Below are positions 6,779 through 15,120 of a DNA stretch of 52,775 nucleotides, one piece after another (the stretch's first letter is position 1; the number at the start of each line of letters is the position of its first letter). Source of the DNA: a virus; the IMG/VR virus record IMGVR_UViG_3300032174_000008, positions 1 through 52,775 of that record. The stretch is one strand, 5' to 3'. The translations under genes were made by a program, and so were the position numbers. The notes under the pieces are model-generated. The model was not told where the DNA came from. It was given only the letters and a program-made list of their open reading frames with translations, and made no database searches.

Positions 6779-7046
6779 CAAACCGTTGAAAGTACACGTC
6801 CGTTTGGTGAAGATCGTACCCGGCCCGGCGTTTCTCGGCTGGCGGCGTATCGTGTTGTTTGAGGGCGTTCGCAGTACAGATGAAGTGCAACAAACCGCTT
6901 ACGTCTGGTTACGCGCCTTCATCAACACGCACGACGTTTACATTCCGGGTGACCCAGTATATGGACCGGGAAGGCTGTCTGACATATTCCCCGCTGATCA
7001 TCACATCGGATCGCCGTCGTATCAGGTCGAGGTGAGCTATGTCTGA
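6771..7046 (+). CDS. Small hypothetical protein
   Basis: A 91-residue protein (MADKPLKVHVRLVKIVPG...), beta-rich at the N-terminus and unrecognised. ATG 6771 overlaps the previous gene by 8 bases, and the end overlaps the following gene by 8 bases, the same coupling on both sides. The longer frame from 6696 lies inside the preceding gene and is rejected. Confidence 0.65.
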   Translation: MADKPLKVHVRLVKIVPGPAFLGWRRIVLFEGVRSTDEVQQTAYVWLRAFINTHDVYIPGDPVYGPGRLSDIFPADHHIGSPSYQVEVSYV

Positions 7047-7236
7047 AAAGCTCAGCAACACCTTCGTCGGCACGATGCGACCGCGCGAATACGCGGCGTA
7101 CCAGATTGCGATTGCGGCGGGGCTGGAAGTCAAAGCGCGAATTGAGAAGCGCAAACAGCAGGAAAACAGTGAGCGCCCGGTGAATGCCGAGCGCCCGCCG
7201 ACTTCTGATCAACTGGGATGTCTACTCAATAAGTAA
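7039..7236 (+). CDS. Small charged hypothetical protein
   Basis: A 65-residue, mostly helical protein. The middle (LEVKARIEKRKQQENSERP) is strongly charged. No family recognised. Overlaps the previous gene by 8 bases. Confidence 0.6.
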   Translation: MSEKLSNTFVGTMRPREYAAYQIAIAAGLEVKARIEKRKQQENSERPVNAERPPTSDQLGCLLNK

Positions 7237-7304
7237 CCTCCCTGAATTCCTGAGGGCCAGTTATCTGGCAACGAAAAGCGTAACGCTAAACGAAAAGGAT
7301 TGCA

Positions 7305-7721
7305 ATGGGAAAACACGCAACTATCAAAGCGCTAGAGCCAGTGTACATAACGCTCAGCGACCGAACCAATCCCGACCTGGGGAACTTTCTCAAAATCAGC
7401 ATGAGCGAACAACTGTTCATCAACGCGCTGTCATACTTTGGAAAAGACTTGCCAACGCCGGTATGCGAGTTTCGATTCAATCGACCGGCAAAGCACCGCG
7501 CCGATTTCGCGTGGATGGAAGCGTGGCTGCTTGTCGAATGTGACGGCGGTACACACAAGCAGGGCGGCGGACGGCATGGCGGGGACGCTGACCGGGTGAA
7601 ACTGAACTTTGCCGCCATCCTCGGCTATCGCGTGTTACGTTTCAGCACCGACATGCTGCAATCCAATCCTGAAACGTGTATCCAGGTGGTGAGTAAAGCG
7701 CTTGCTTATGGCAATCGCTAG
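7305..7721 (+). CDS. PD-(D/E)XK-type nuclease (DUF559/VSR-like)
   Basis: A 138-residue protein, the size of small phage endonucleases. Core: a helix with Glu35 (SEQLF), then FRFNRPAKHRADFAW with Asp67, then LLVECDGGTH with Glu79, then GYRVLRFS. This strand-Asp, strand-ExDG..H, RVLRF order is the restriction-endonuclease-like fold of DUF559/VSR-type nucleases, with Asp67 and Glu79 likely binding metal. SD AAAAGGATT precedes ATG 7305. Its role may be in recombination, repair or host DNA breakdown; the substrate cannot be told. Confidence 0.78.
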   Translation: MGKHATIKALEPVYITLSDRTNPDLGNFLKISMSEQLFINALSYFGKDLPTPVCEFRFNRPAKHRADFAWMEAWLLVECDGGTHKQGGGRHGGDADRVKLNFAAILGYRVLRFSTDMLQSNPETCIQVVSKALAYGNR

Positions 7722-7871
7722 AAACGAAAACGCCGCCGGTAGAAGGATCAAAACTCCGGTAGCGCTTCCGACTTCACCCAAACATACGAACCACGTTTAG
7801 AATACACGTAAATCGTGAAACTGTCAACCGAGGATTAATCCTCATAATTGAGCTTATCGGAAGGAACCAGC
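7722..7871. other. 150-bp non-coding gap with an operator-like palindrome
   Basis: No gene fits. It holds a perfect 14-bp palindrome (GAGGATTAATCCTC, 7830-7843) about 30 bases before the next ATG, and an orphan-looking AGAAGGATCAAAA SD-like stretch near 7741 with no start codon after it. The palindrome could be an operator or a short hairpin. Confidence 0.45.
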
Positions 7872-8153
7872 ATGGACGTTGAACCAATCGGATTTTTGAG
7901 AGCGATAGAACATTCTGATAGCGCATGGGTCGTCACCGCCATGCGTCGCAATTATGGACGCCATCGCACGATAGTCATCGAACGAATGGACAGTCATTTA
8001 GCAAATGACACGACCTGGTTCATGCGCGTATTCAACAAGGGGCTACTTATGTACCAGCGCCCAGGAATCGCCACTGTCTACGATGCAATTGCCCAGGCTG
8101 AAGATTGGATAACGCGACACCCCCACCCCGATGAAGAACAGGAGGCGCAGTGA
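7872..8153 (+). CDS. Small hypothetical protein
   Basis: A 93-residue alpha/beta protein with no known motif. ATG 7872 follows SD AAGGAA; a start at 7848 has no SD. The C-terminus ends in an acidic tail. The stop overlaps the next GTG start (GTGA). Confidence 0.62.
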   Translation: MDVEPIGFLRAIEHSDSAWVVTAMRRNYGRHRTIVIERMDSHLANDTTWFMRVFNKGLLMYQRPGIATVYDAIAQAEDWITRHPHPDEEQEAQ

Positions 8154-8347
8154 ATACAAAGGGTCTAGGAAAACGCGAAATAGCCCTGCTCCGTGAGTTG
8201 CGCAAAGCTCCACAAACATATACCTGTTGGGATCGTCGGTTCATTGCATTGGCTGATCGCGGGCTTATTGATGGTAAAGGCGTGTATGGAAGTTGGACTT
8301 TCGCCCTTACTGAGAAGGGTCGCGCCTATGTTGATTACTCCCGATAA
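8150..8347 (+). CDS. Small winged-helix-like protein
   Basis: A 65-residue protein with GTG start overlapping the prior stop. The order helix (GKREIALLRELRKAP), helix (CWDRRFIALADRGLI), then wing strand (YGSWTFALTEKGRAYV) is the usual texture of a compact winged-helix domain with 'LT.KG' at its end, as seen in many small phage proteins. DNA binding is likely but unproven. Confidence 0.65.
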   Translation: MNTKGLGKREIALLRELRKAPQTYTCWDRRFIALADRGLIDGKGVYGSWTFALTEKGRAYVDYSR

Positions 8348-8376
8348 ACGACGATCTCGGAAGTAAAGGATCAACC

Positions 8377-8556
8377 ATGACCAAAATCAAACAACCGTAC
8401 ACCGCCCGCGCCAAAGAGCCGCGAAAAACGTGCCCAGTATGCCGTGAGCTTAACCGGGACTACAGGTACCTCTTTAAGGACGAGTACGGCAACTGGTACT
8501 GTTTAGGTTGCCGGAAGCGCGATAGGTTATTGGCGCTGCACGAGGACCAACGATGA
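8377..8556 (+). CDS. 59-residue zinc-finger protein
   Basis: Short gene with SD TAAAGGA six bases before ATG 8377 and an ATGA overlap with the cytosine methyltransferase. The protein has two Cys pairs, CPVC (19-22) and CLGC (42-45), and is Arg/Lys-rich on both sides, so a four-Cys zinc ribbon that touches nucleic acid is likely. The tight coupling suggests it serves or is co-produced with the methyltransferase. No specific family recognised. Confidence 0.7.
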   Translation: MTKIKQPYTARAKEPRKTCPVCRELNRDYRYLFKDEYGNWYCLGCRKRDRLLALHEDQR

Positions 8557-9269
8557 CTAAGCCGCGATTGCTCGATCTGTTTTGCGGCGCTGGCGGGGCT
8601 GGAGTGGGTTACAGCCGGGCTGGCTTCGAGGTGGTCGGTGTGGACATCGCACACCAGAAACATTACCCTTTCGAGTTTCATCAGGCCGACGCGCTGAAAT
8701 ATGCAGCAGCACACGGCCACGAATTTGACGTGATACACGCCAGCCCGCCGTGCCAACGCTACTCAGTTATGACAAAAGGCAGATGGGCAGACCGCGAACA
8801 TCCCGATTTAATTGCAAAGTCGCGCGCGGTAATCGCTTTGTTCGGTGTGCCATACGTCATAGAAAATGTCAGCGGCGCGTCAGGCGAATTGATTTGCCCG
8901 ATTGTACTGTGCGGTACGATGTTCGGGCTTTCCACAAGAAGCGGCAATCAACTACGACGACATCGGCTGTTTGAATGTGGCGGATTTTGGTGTCTGGTTC
9001 CGAACTGCCAGCACAATGACGGGTCAGCGATTGGCGTCTATGGTGGTGGACAAAACCCGCAGCGTAGACGACCCGCCACTGTTGGCGTATGGGGGCACAG
9101 TGGCGGGTCGTCTACGCGAGATAGGATAGTTCAATTCACAGCAAGCGAACGCAACCAAGCCATGGGTATCGATTGGATGACGCAAGCCGAGTTGTCAGAG
9201 GCCATTCCGCCTGCTTACACCGAGTTCATCGGCAAGCAGTTGATACCGCTAACCGCTTGCGCGCCATAG
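8553..9269 (+). CDS. C5-cytosine DNA methyltransferase
   Basis: A 238-residue protein, short for the family. It adds a methyl group to C5 of cytosine in DNA. Conserved motifs are in order: I, LFCGAGGAGVGY (residues ~9-20, SAM binding); IV, SPPCQRYS with catalytic Cys67; VI, VIENV (~102-106); VIII, RRHRLFE (~135-141); and X-like, AIPPAYTEFIGKQL near the C-terminus. The target-recognition region between VIII and X is small, so specificity is probably short. Its gene carries a perfect 21-bp inverted repeat at 9062-9117. It may protect phage DNA from restriction or tune replication; recognition site unknown. Coupled to the zinc-finger gene by ATGA. Confidence 0.9.
   Translation: MTKPRLLDLFCGAGGAGVGYSRAGFEVVGVDIAHQKHYPFEFHQADALKYAAAHGHEFDVIHASPPCQRYSVMTKGRWADREHPDLIAKSRAVIALFGVPYVIENVSGASGELICPIVLCGTMFGLSTRSGNQLRRHRLFECGGFWCLVPNCQHNDGSAIGVYGGGQNPQRRRPATVGVWGHSGGSSTRDRIVQFTASERNQAMGIDWMTQAELSEAIPPAYTEFIGKQLIPLTACAP
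9062..9117. repeat. Perfect 21-bp inverted repeat inside the methyltransferase gene
   Basis: Arms 9062-9082 and 9097-9117 are exact reverse complements with a 14-base loop. It is fully inside the coding frame (encoding a basic RRRPATV stretch and a GGSSTRD stretch). Much longer than any other stem in the window. Confidence 0.95.
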
Positions 9270-9285
9270 CAGGCCGGGGTATACT
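9257..9285 (+). promoter_or_regulatory. Candidate promoter for the replication genes
   Basis: TTGCGC (9257-9262), 17 bases, TATACT (9280-9285), straddling the end of the methyltransferase gene. Moderate match. It is followed by a hairpin (9305-9331) and then the initiator gene. Confidence 0.5.
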
Positions 9286-9304
9286 CGTAAGCATCTAAAT
9301 AGAA

Positions 9305-9331
9305 AAACCGCCTGCTGGGAACAAGCGGTTT
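9305..9331 (+). terminator. Leader hairpin, terminator-like
   Basis: AAACCGC/GCGGTTT 7-bp stem with a 13-base loop; only a short T-run (GCGGTTTCTGC). Just beyond it is an incomplete dyad GGTTA-GTA-TAACC (about 9346-9358). It may end methyltransferase transcripts or act as a leader structure for the initiator gene. Confidence 0.45.
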
Positions 9332-9402
9332 CTGCAAACCACTAAGGTTAGTATAACCCACATGGTTCGCAGTTACAACCCCCATAGAGAAAGCAAACCA
9401 CG

Positions 9403-10284
9403 ATGACAAGTTTACACTGGGAAGTACGTAAATACGCCCACGACCTGCGACCGGACGGACGGTTAGCGGTTCTTGTGGTGTTGATACTTCATTCCAACGT
9501 TCGATTGCGCTGCTGGCCGAGCGTTGATTTATTGGAATACGAGACGGGTTGGGGTCGCGCCTCAGTCGTTGACGCCAAACAATGGTTAATCGATCACGGT
9601 GCGATTGAACTTGTTCCACATGACAAGCGCGTGGGGGACGAACTTGAATTGCCGCCACGACAACATATTTACCAGTTGACCGGCGTAATTACAGTCAATG
9701 GCGTTCAACACCCTTATCTATACCTGAATCCTAAAGAAACCGCACCGTTGCCCAATAGTACGGTAGGCGAAAGTTCGGTAGGCGAAAGTTCGCCCAGCGA
9801 ACCTAAAGGTATTCCATTGGATCAAGGTATTCCAGAACCTAAAGATAACTATGCGCCTAACGGCGCGGAGCCGGATCTTGATGCTCCATTGACATTCAAG
9901 ACAAAGAGGGGACCGGTCAAACAACCACCGACCTATGGCGATCTGTTCGTTTCAATCCGTGACTGGCTAGGGACTGGAGAAGCGTATACTGGAAAGCTGA
10001 CTAAGGCGTTGCTTAAAGAATGCCCAGATGCTACAGCGCTCGAATTCAAGCGTTTCATTAGCTATTGGAGCGACAGAGGACTCGAAAAGCCCAGCGGCAC
10101 CGATACGCTGCCGAAGCAGTTTGGAATATGGCGCAAGGATCACGTACCTGATGTGAGTGCCGTGATCGAAGTCACGCCCCAGCCAGATGAAACTGCATAT
10201 GGTTGGCTATCAACGTACAAGGCCGCGCCCGCGCCTATCCATCACGAACCGCCCGCTGACGATGACGACATGGGGGTATGGTGA
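9403..10284 (+). CDS. Replication initiation protein (lambda O-like organisation)
   Basis: A 293-residue protein. The N-terminus (~1-85) is a winged-helix/HTH block: MTSLHWEVRKYAHDLRPDGR, then WPSVDLLEYETGWGRASVVDAKQWLIDHGAI. This is typical of phage replication initiators, where a helix-turn-helix chooses between conserved positions. A low-complexity linker (~115-150) is encoded by tandem repeats that may be the origin. The C-terminal domain (~170-250) resembles the helicase-loader side of such proteins. It directly precedes the primase-helicase gene and overlaps its start. It would bind its own gene and recruit the helicase. Assignment rests on the HTH, the position and the internal repeats. 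Confidence 0.7.
   Translation: MTSLHWEVRKYAHDLRPDGRLAVLVVLILHSNVRLRCWPSVDLLEYETGWGRASVVDAKQWLIDHGAIELVPHDKRVGDELELPPRQHIYQLTGVITVNGVQHPYLYLNPKETAPLPNSTVGESSVGESSPSEPKGIPLDQGIPEPKDNYAPNGAEPDLDAPLTFKTKRGPVKQPPTYGDLFVSIRDWLGTGEAYTGKLTKALLKECPDATALEFKRFISYWSDRGLEKPSGTDTLPKQFGIWRKDHVPDVSAVIEVTPQPDETAYGWLSTYKAAPAPIHHEPPADDDDMGVW
9761..9834 (+). repeat. Iteron-like repeats; candidate replication origin
   Basis: Two adjacent exact copies of CGGTAGGCGAAAGTT (9761-9775 and 9776-9790), then a related partial copy, then two exact copies of AAGGTATTCCA (9806-9816 and 9824-9834). They lie in the linker of the initiator gene, as in the lambda O gene. Confidence 0.6.
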
Positions 10285-12311
10285 ATATGGACAAGCTCAA
10301 AGCACGCGGCATTGACAGCGTAGCGCTGGACAACGAATGGCGACCGGGGCCGTGGACGCGGCATAACGACGATGGTTCAACGACTACGTTTGATGGCTGG
10401 TACGCACCGCTGTTTGACAGTATGGGTAAGCGCCTGGTAAACCACGAAAAGGGTAAGCCGGTTCTCACCTGGAAAAACGCTGATAGCAGCGCCGATCCCC
10501 ATGATACGTGGATCAACTACATCCAGGGGTATAAACCGCTGATGTTGCCCAAGCGCGGCATTCAGGATAGCGTAAAACGCGCCAACGGCACACTGAACAT
10601 GGTTGAGGGAAAGGCCGATACGCTGTCGATGTGGAGCGCCAAAATCGGGAACTGCATCGGCATATTCGGCGCCAGTTTCGTGCCTGGCGATCTACTTACC
10701 CAATTCCGGCAATGGGGCGTTGACCTGCTGCGCGTGTTCGTACACCCCGACGAGGCCGGGTTGAAATCGGCGCAAAAGATCGCCGATGCGCTGGATGATC
10801 ATCTGGATATCCATTTTCTCGTACTGCCCGAAATCGACGGCAAGAAATTCGATCTCAATGACTTCTGGGTACGCGCCGGGTTTGACAATGCGGTGTTTCG
10901 CACGGCGCTACAAAAGTTGCCCGAACGTGAATTCAAGCCGCGTCCAATTCCTCAATGGAAACCAGTACCCACCGTACCCACCGACATTCCATTGAACCGG
11001 CTACAGGCCTACGCCAACGCCGCGTTTAATCACATCCTGTCCGATTTACTGACCGTGACTAGCGCTCGTAACATCGCGCTGAATAATGCCGCGTTCAAAA
11101 CAGGCACGTTCGTCGGGTCCGGGGCGCTGGACAACAATCACGTTGAGAATGAGTTGATCCAGGCTGGAGTCAGCATCGGGCTGGGCCACAATGCCAGCGC
11201 CGCAACGGTTCTATCCGGGTTGACGGCAGGGGTTAAAAGTCCGGCTGACCTATCGCAATTGAAACCGCGTGACCGACAAACAACTACTCGCGTTCGGATA
11301 ATCGACGCGTCAACCGATGGTCTATCGACTGAAAACGCCGAACCGGATAGCGCGCAAGCCGTGACCAACATAACCACCAAGTCAGCCCTGATTAAGCAGC
11401 GCCGTGCCGAAATGGCCGCCCGGCAAGCAACCAACACACTCCCAATGCCTTTTCAGACGGTAGCCCAGAAACGCGGCTTCGCATCGGCTTTCAAGCGTAA
11501 AAAGGTGTACGCGTTTATCGCTGATAGCGGAGCCGGTAAAACATCGATGCTCGAAACGTTGATTGATTTCTACTTGCAGAACGGGTTTTCCGGTGTGGTG
11601 TACAGTCCAGAGTGGGACGGCGACGAATGGGTTATGGGAACCATTCAGCGGGCTGGCGGCCCGTCGTATATGGCTCAAGTCGAACATGACTCACGCCAAT
11701 CTTCAAACGATACTGAGCACGAGGCCGAATACATCGCTACAGTGAACGCCGTACTTGACCGGATTGACGCGTGGCCTGGTGACATTCGATTTGTCGAACA
11801 AGCCGAATCGCCGTGCGCTGAGGACATCCTTGCCGGAATGAGCGCGGCGTATATCGACAGTGAGGCTAAAGGTAAGCTGCTGTCGTTTGCCGCTGTCGAT
11901 TACGCTCAGATGTTCCTATCCCGAACCGGAAAAACTGAACTTGAGCAGATGAACCGGGCGCTGTATCAGTTCAAACGCTTTTGTATCGCGCACGATATGG
12001 TTGGGTTGGTAGGCAGTCAGATCACCAAAGAGGCCGGGCAAGCCAAAGGCAGGCCGTCGCATACCGGCATGATGGGTGCTCGGTCGGACGCTTTCAATTT
12101 TGCCGCGTTCATTATCCGCGAACGGGACACTGACGACAGTTACAAGCCGAATGCCAAACTGCACATTGTCAAGAATTCGCGCGGCAGGCTGGGCAAGTGC
12201 GAGATATACCAGCATCCCGTTACCGCCGCGTGGCACTCCGGCGTATGGCAACCGGAACCGTACACCAACGGGCGGTATATTGAACCGGAAACGGAGGCAA
12301 TACCGTTCTGA
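10278..12311 (+). CDS. Primase-helicase: TOPRIM plus DnaB-like ATPase
   Basis: A 677-residue replication protein. TOPRIM signature: Glu110 in MVEGKAD and the acidic VHPDEAG (~156-161) in the metal-binding position, with the usual Asp partly replaced. RecA/DnaB-type helicase domain at the C-terminus: Walker A SGAGKTS (~417-423), VDYAQMF (Walker B-like), and a conserved IVKNSRG-type segment late in the domain. There is no Cys zinc domain at the N-terminus, unlike T7 gp4. Possible starts: ATG 10278, GTG 10281 (GTGA overlap with the initiator stop) or ATG 10287. It would unwind the fork and lay down primers, loaded by the preceding initiator protein. Confidence 0.85.
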   Translation: MVNMDKLKARGIDSVALDNEWRPGPWTRHNDDGSTTTFDGWYAPLFDSMGKRLVNHEKGKPVLTWKNADSSADPHDTWINYIQGYKPLMLPKRGIQDSVKRANGTLNMVEGKADTLSMWSAKIGNCIGIFGASFVPGDLLTQFRQWGVDLLRVFVHPDEAGLKSAQKIADALDDHLDIHFLVLPEIDGKKFDLNDFWVRAGFDNAVFRTALQKLPEREFKPRPIPQWKPVPTVPTDIPLNRLQAYANAAFNHILSDLLTVTSARNIALNNAAFKTGTFVGSGALDNNHVENELIQAGVSIGLGHNASAATVLSGLTAGVKSPADLSQLKPRDRQTTTRVRIIDASTDGLSTENAEPDSAQAVTNITTKSALIKQRRAEMAARQATNTLPMPFQTVAQKRGFASAFKRKKVYAFIADSGAGKTSMLETLIDFYLQNGFSGVVYSPEWDGDEWVMGTIQRAGGPSYMAQVEHDSRQSSNDTEHEAEYIATVNAVLDRIDAWPGDIRFVEQAESPCAEDILAGMSAAYIDSEAKGKLLSFAAVDYAQMFLSRTGKTELEQMNRALYQFKRFCIAHDMVGLVGSQITKEAGQAKGRPSHTGMMGARSDAFNFAAFIIRERDTDDSYKPNAKLHIVKNSRGRLGKCEIYQHPVTAAWHSGVWQPEPYTNGRYIEPETEAIPF

Positions 12312-12601
12312 TGAGCGCGATAGCCGATTGGACTGTTGAGGATTTGCTTGTGCTGTTGACCCACGATCTTGACCGCGTGGATATTCGGCGTATAGCTGGA
12401 CGATTTGTCATCATTGACGAATGGGCCGGCGGGTTTCGGTATACTGACCTGACGCCCCTGGTCGATGAGGCGATACGCGCTAAACTGATGACAATCAATT
12501 CAAGGATGCTGTGCTTAACCGGCAAAGGTTACGACATGGCGCGTGACGCCGAACAAGAGCAGTTTATCGCGTCAATCGTATGGAATACCAAAAAGGATTA
12601 A
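12311..12601 (+). CDS. Hypothetical acidic protein
   Basis: A 96-residue, mostly helical, acidic protein of unknown function (MSAIADWTVEDLLVLLTHDL...). The start overlaps the primase-helicase stop by one base (TGATG). Possibly a replication accessory from its position. Confidence 0.62.
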   Translation: MSAIADWTVEDLLVLLTHDLDRVDIRRIAGRFVIIDEWAGGFRYTDLTPLVDEAIRAKLMTINSRMLCLTGKGYDMARDAEQEQFIASIVWNTKKD

Positions 12602-12604
12602 CCA

Positions 12605-12832
12605 ATGACCGCCAAACAACTCGTAAAGGCGCTTCTCCTGGCGCTGGTGAACGGTATCACCACCGATGACCTTGACCGGATGATCGTCGCTATCTACCGC
12701 CTCGAAACAGAACGCGAATCGCTCGCTGAGCAGTTATTCATTAGCCGCGCTCAGGTGTACGTGATGCAGCACAAGGATCGGAAGCCGACGCAGTTCAAAC
12801 ACCGGGCAAATCATCTATACTCAGCCGAATGA
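12605..12832 (+). CDS. Hypothetical protein
   Basis: A 75-residue helical protein with a basic C-terminus. SD AAAAAGGATTAACC before ATG 12605. No recognised family. Confidence 0.62.
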   Translation: MTAKQLVKALLLALVNGITTDDLDRMIVAIYRLETERESLAEQLFISRAQVYVMQHKDRKPTQFKHRANHLYSAE

Positions 12833-12858
12833 TAGAAAGTGTAAAAAGGATCAAAACC

Positions 12859-15120
12859 ATGTCAAACATCAAATCATACGCCGAATTTCTAGAATCGAAA
12901 ACGCTGATTGTTCAGCCATCGGGCAAGGCAATCGACCCCGCGTTAGTAAATCCTGTACTGTTTCCATTCCAGCGCGATATTGTCGTATGGGCAGTACGCA
13001 AAGGGCGGGCGGCTATTTTCGCGTCTACAGGGCTAGGAAAAACCGCTATGCAGGTCGAATGGGCACGGTTGGTCGGTGAGCGAACAATCATCGTAGCGCC
13101 CCTGTCTGTAGCGCGTCAGACGGTACGTGAATCGCTGTCCTTGTTGGGTGTGACGATAAAGTACGTGCGGGGCGACTCGGAGATTGACGACAGCCACAAG
13201 TTATACATCACGAACTACGAGATGATCGAGCACTTCGATCCGGCGTTGTTTGGTGCGGTTGTACTGGACGAGTCCTCAATCCTCAAATCAATTGATGGTG
13301 CAACCAAAGATCGTCTAATTGAAATGTTCGCCGATACGCCTTATCGGTTGTGTGCCACGGCTACCCCTGCACCAAACGACATCAAGGAATTGGCGAACCA
13401 CTCCGAATTTCTCGGCATTATGAACCGCCGCGAAATGCTCAGTTGCTTTTTCCGGTACACGCAATCGAGCAGCACCGAACGCGCCGACGCGTGGCAACTG
13501 AAGGGGCACGCCGTACAAACGTTTTACGAGTGGCTGGCTTCATGGTCTATCGCTATCGTCAAGCCGTCCGATCTGGGTTACTCGGATAACGGGTACATAT
13601 TACCAAAACTGACCGTTGACCTCGTGACCGCTGAAACCGATTACACGCCGGACGGCTTGTTGCCGGGTATGCTGATCAAGGCGGTCAGCGCGATTGAGGC
13701 GAAACGGTTACGCCATCAAACGATTGCCGACCGCGCCGCGCTGGTTGCCACAACGATAAACGCCAGTGCAGAGCAGTGGATCGTGTGGGTCGGCTTGAAT
13801 GATGAGGGCGACTTGCTCGAAAAGCTGATCGGCGACAGCGTGCAGGTATATGGCAGTCAAACGCCTGAACAGAAATCAGAACTCATCGAAGCATTCCAGG
13901 ACGGTAAACACCGTGTCATGATCACAAAATGCAAGATCGCCGGATTTGGATTAAACCTCCAAAACTGCCATAACATGGTGTTTTTCGGGATCGACTATTC
14001 GTGGGAATCATATTACCAGGCCGTTCGGCGCTGCTATCGGTTTGGGCAACAATTCCCGGTCAATGTTCAGATCGTCACCTCCAGTCAGGAGATTGACGTA
14101 TATAACACTCTCATGCAAAAGGAAAAAGAGGCAACCGCCATGATCGATAAACTGGTGCAATCCGTTGCGCCCAATTCGGAATTGAACCCGTTAGCGCACA
14201 AATCGGCGGCTTACAAAACCGACAAGCAAACCGGCAACGGCTGGACACTGATGCTTGGTGACAGCACCGAACGGCTGAGCGAAATACCAGACGAGTCGAT
14301 TGACTTATCTGTATATTCGCCGCCGTTCAGCGACCTGTTTGTATACAGTGCCAGCGTGCGTGACATCGGCAACTCGAAGTCTCAAAACGAATTCTTTGAG
14401 CATTACGGGTATATCATCCGTGAAAACTTGCGCGTGACGAAACCGGGCCGCCTGTGCTGTGTTCACTGTCAGGATTTACGCGCCTACCAGAACCAGGATA
14501 ACTACATTGGCATGAAGGATTTCACTGGCGACGTTATCCAGGCCTACCGTGATAACGGCTGGGAATTCTGGCATCGGATCACAATCGACAAAGATCCGCA
14601 AGTGCAGGCCGTTCGCCTGAAGGATAGCCGGTTGCTGTTTGTGACACTGCGCAAGGATAGCACGCGGCTGGCCGGTGGGTACGCCGACTACGTGCTGATC
14701 TTCAAAAAACCGGGCGATAATCAGGTTCCGGTTGTGCCTGATGTGTCAGAGCAGGAATGGATCAATTGGGCGCGTCCGGTTTGGAACGGTATCAAAGAAA
14801 CCGCCGTGTTACCCGTTCGGCAAGCCAAGGCGTCAGATGACGAAAAGCACATGTGCCCAACGCAACTACCGGTACTGGAGCGCTGTATCCGGTTGTGGTC
14901 AAACAAAGGCGAAACGGTGTTATCTCCGTTCGCTGGGATCGGCAGTGAAGGGCACGAGTCTATCCGGTTGGGCCGTCAGTTCGTGGGGATTGAATTGAAG
15001 CCGGAATACTACAACGTGGCGCTGATTAACTTGCGCAACGCCGAACACCTCGCCGGGTCACATGACCTGTTCGCGTGGGCTGAACAGAACGCCGAACTGG
15101 AAGTGGAGGGGGAACCGTGA
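12859..15120 (+). CDS. SF2/SNF2-like helicase fused to a beta-class DNA methyltransferase
   Basis: A 753-residue fusion. N-terminal ATPase (~35-430): Q-like PFQRDIV, Walker A TGLGKTAM (~58-63), DEAD-like VVLDESS (~135-140), TATPAP (~167), then a second RecA-like lobe with GFGLNLQNCHNMVFF and YRFGQQFPV at motif VI, close to SNF2-family helicases. C-terminal methyltransferase (~460-753): motif IV SPPF at ~486, then motif I LSPFAGIGSEGHES at ~689, an order (IV before I) that defines beta-class N4-cytosine/N6-adenine enzymes. ATG 12859 has SD AAAAAGGATC; the longer frame from 12829 is rejected. The stop overlaps the MazG gene (GTGA). Confidence 0.88.
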   Translation: MSNIKSYAEFLESKTLIVQPSGKAIDPALVNPVLFPFQRDIVVWAVRKGRAAIFASTGLGKTAMQVEWARLVGERTIIVAPLSVARQTVRESLSLLGVTIKYVRGDSEIDDSHKLYITNYEMIEHFDPALFGAVVLDESSILKSIDGATKDRLIEMFADTPYRLCATATPAPNDIKELANHSEFLGIMNRREMLSCFFRYTQSSSTERADAWQLKGHAVQTFYEWLASWSIAIVKPSDLGYSDNGYILPKLTVDLVTAETDYTPDGLLPGMLIKAVSAIEAKRLRHQTIADRAALVATTINASAEQWIVWVGLNDEGDLLEKLIGDSVQVYGSQTPEQKSELIEAFQDGKHRVMITKCKIAGFGLNLQNCHNMVFFGIDYSWESYYQAVRRCYRFGQQFPVNVQIVTSSQEIDVYNTLMQKEKEATAMIDKLVQSVAPNSELNPLAHKSAAYKTDKQTGNGWTLMLGDSTERLSEIPDESIDLSVYSPPFSDLFVYSASVRDIGNSKSQNEFFEHYGYIIRENLRVTKPGRLCCVHCQDLRAYQNQDNYIGMKDFTGDVIQAYRDNGWEFWHRITIDKDPQVQAVRLKDSRLLFVTLRKDSTRLAGGYADYVLIFKKPGDNQVPVVPDVSEQEWINWARPVWNGIKETAVLPVRQAKASDDEKHMCPTQLPVLERCIRLWSNKGETVLSPFAGIGSEGHESIRLGRQFVGIELKPEYYNVALINLRNAEHLAGSHDLFAWAEQNAELEVEGEP

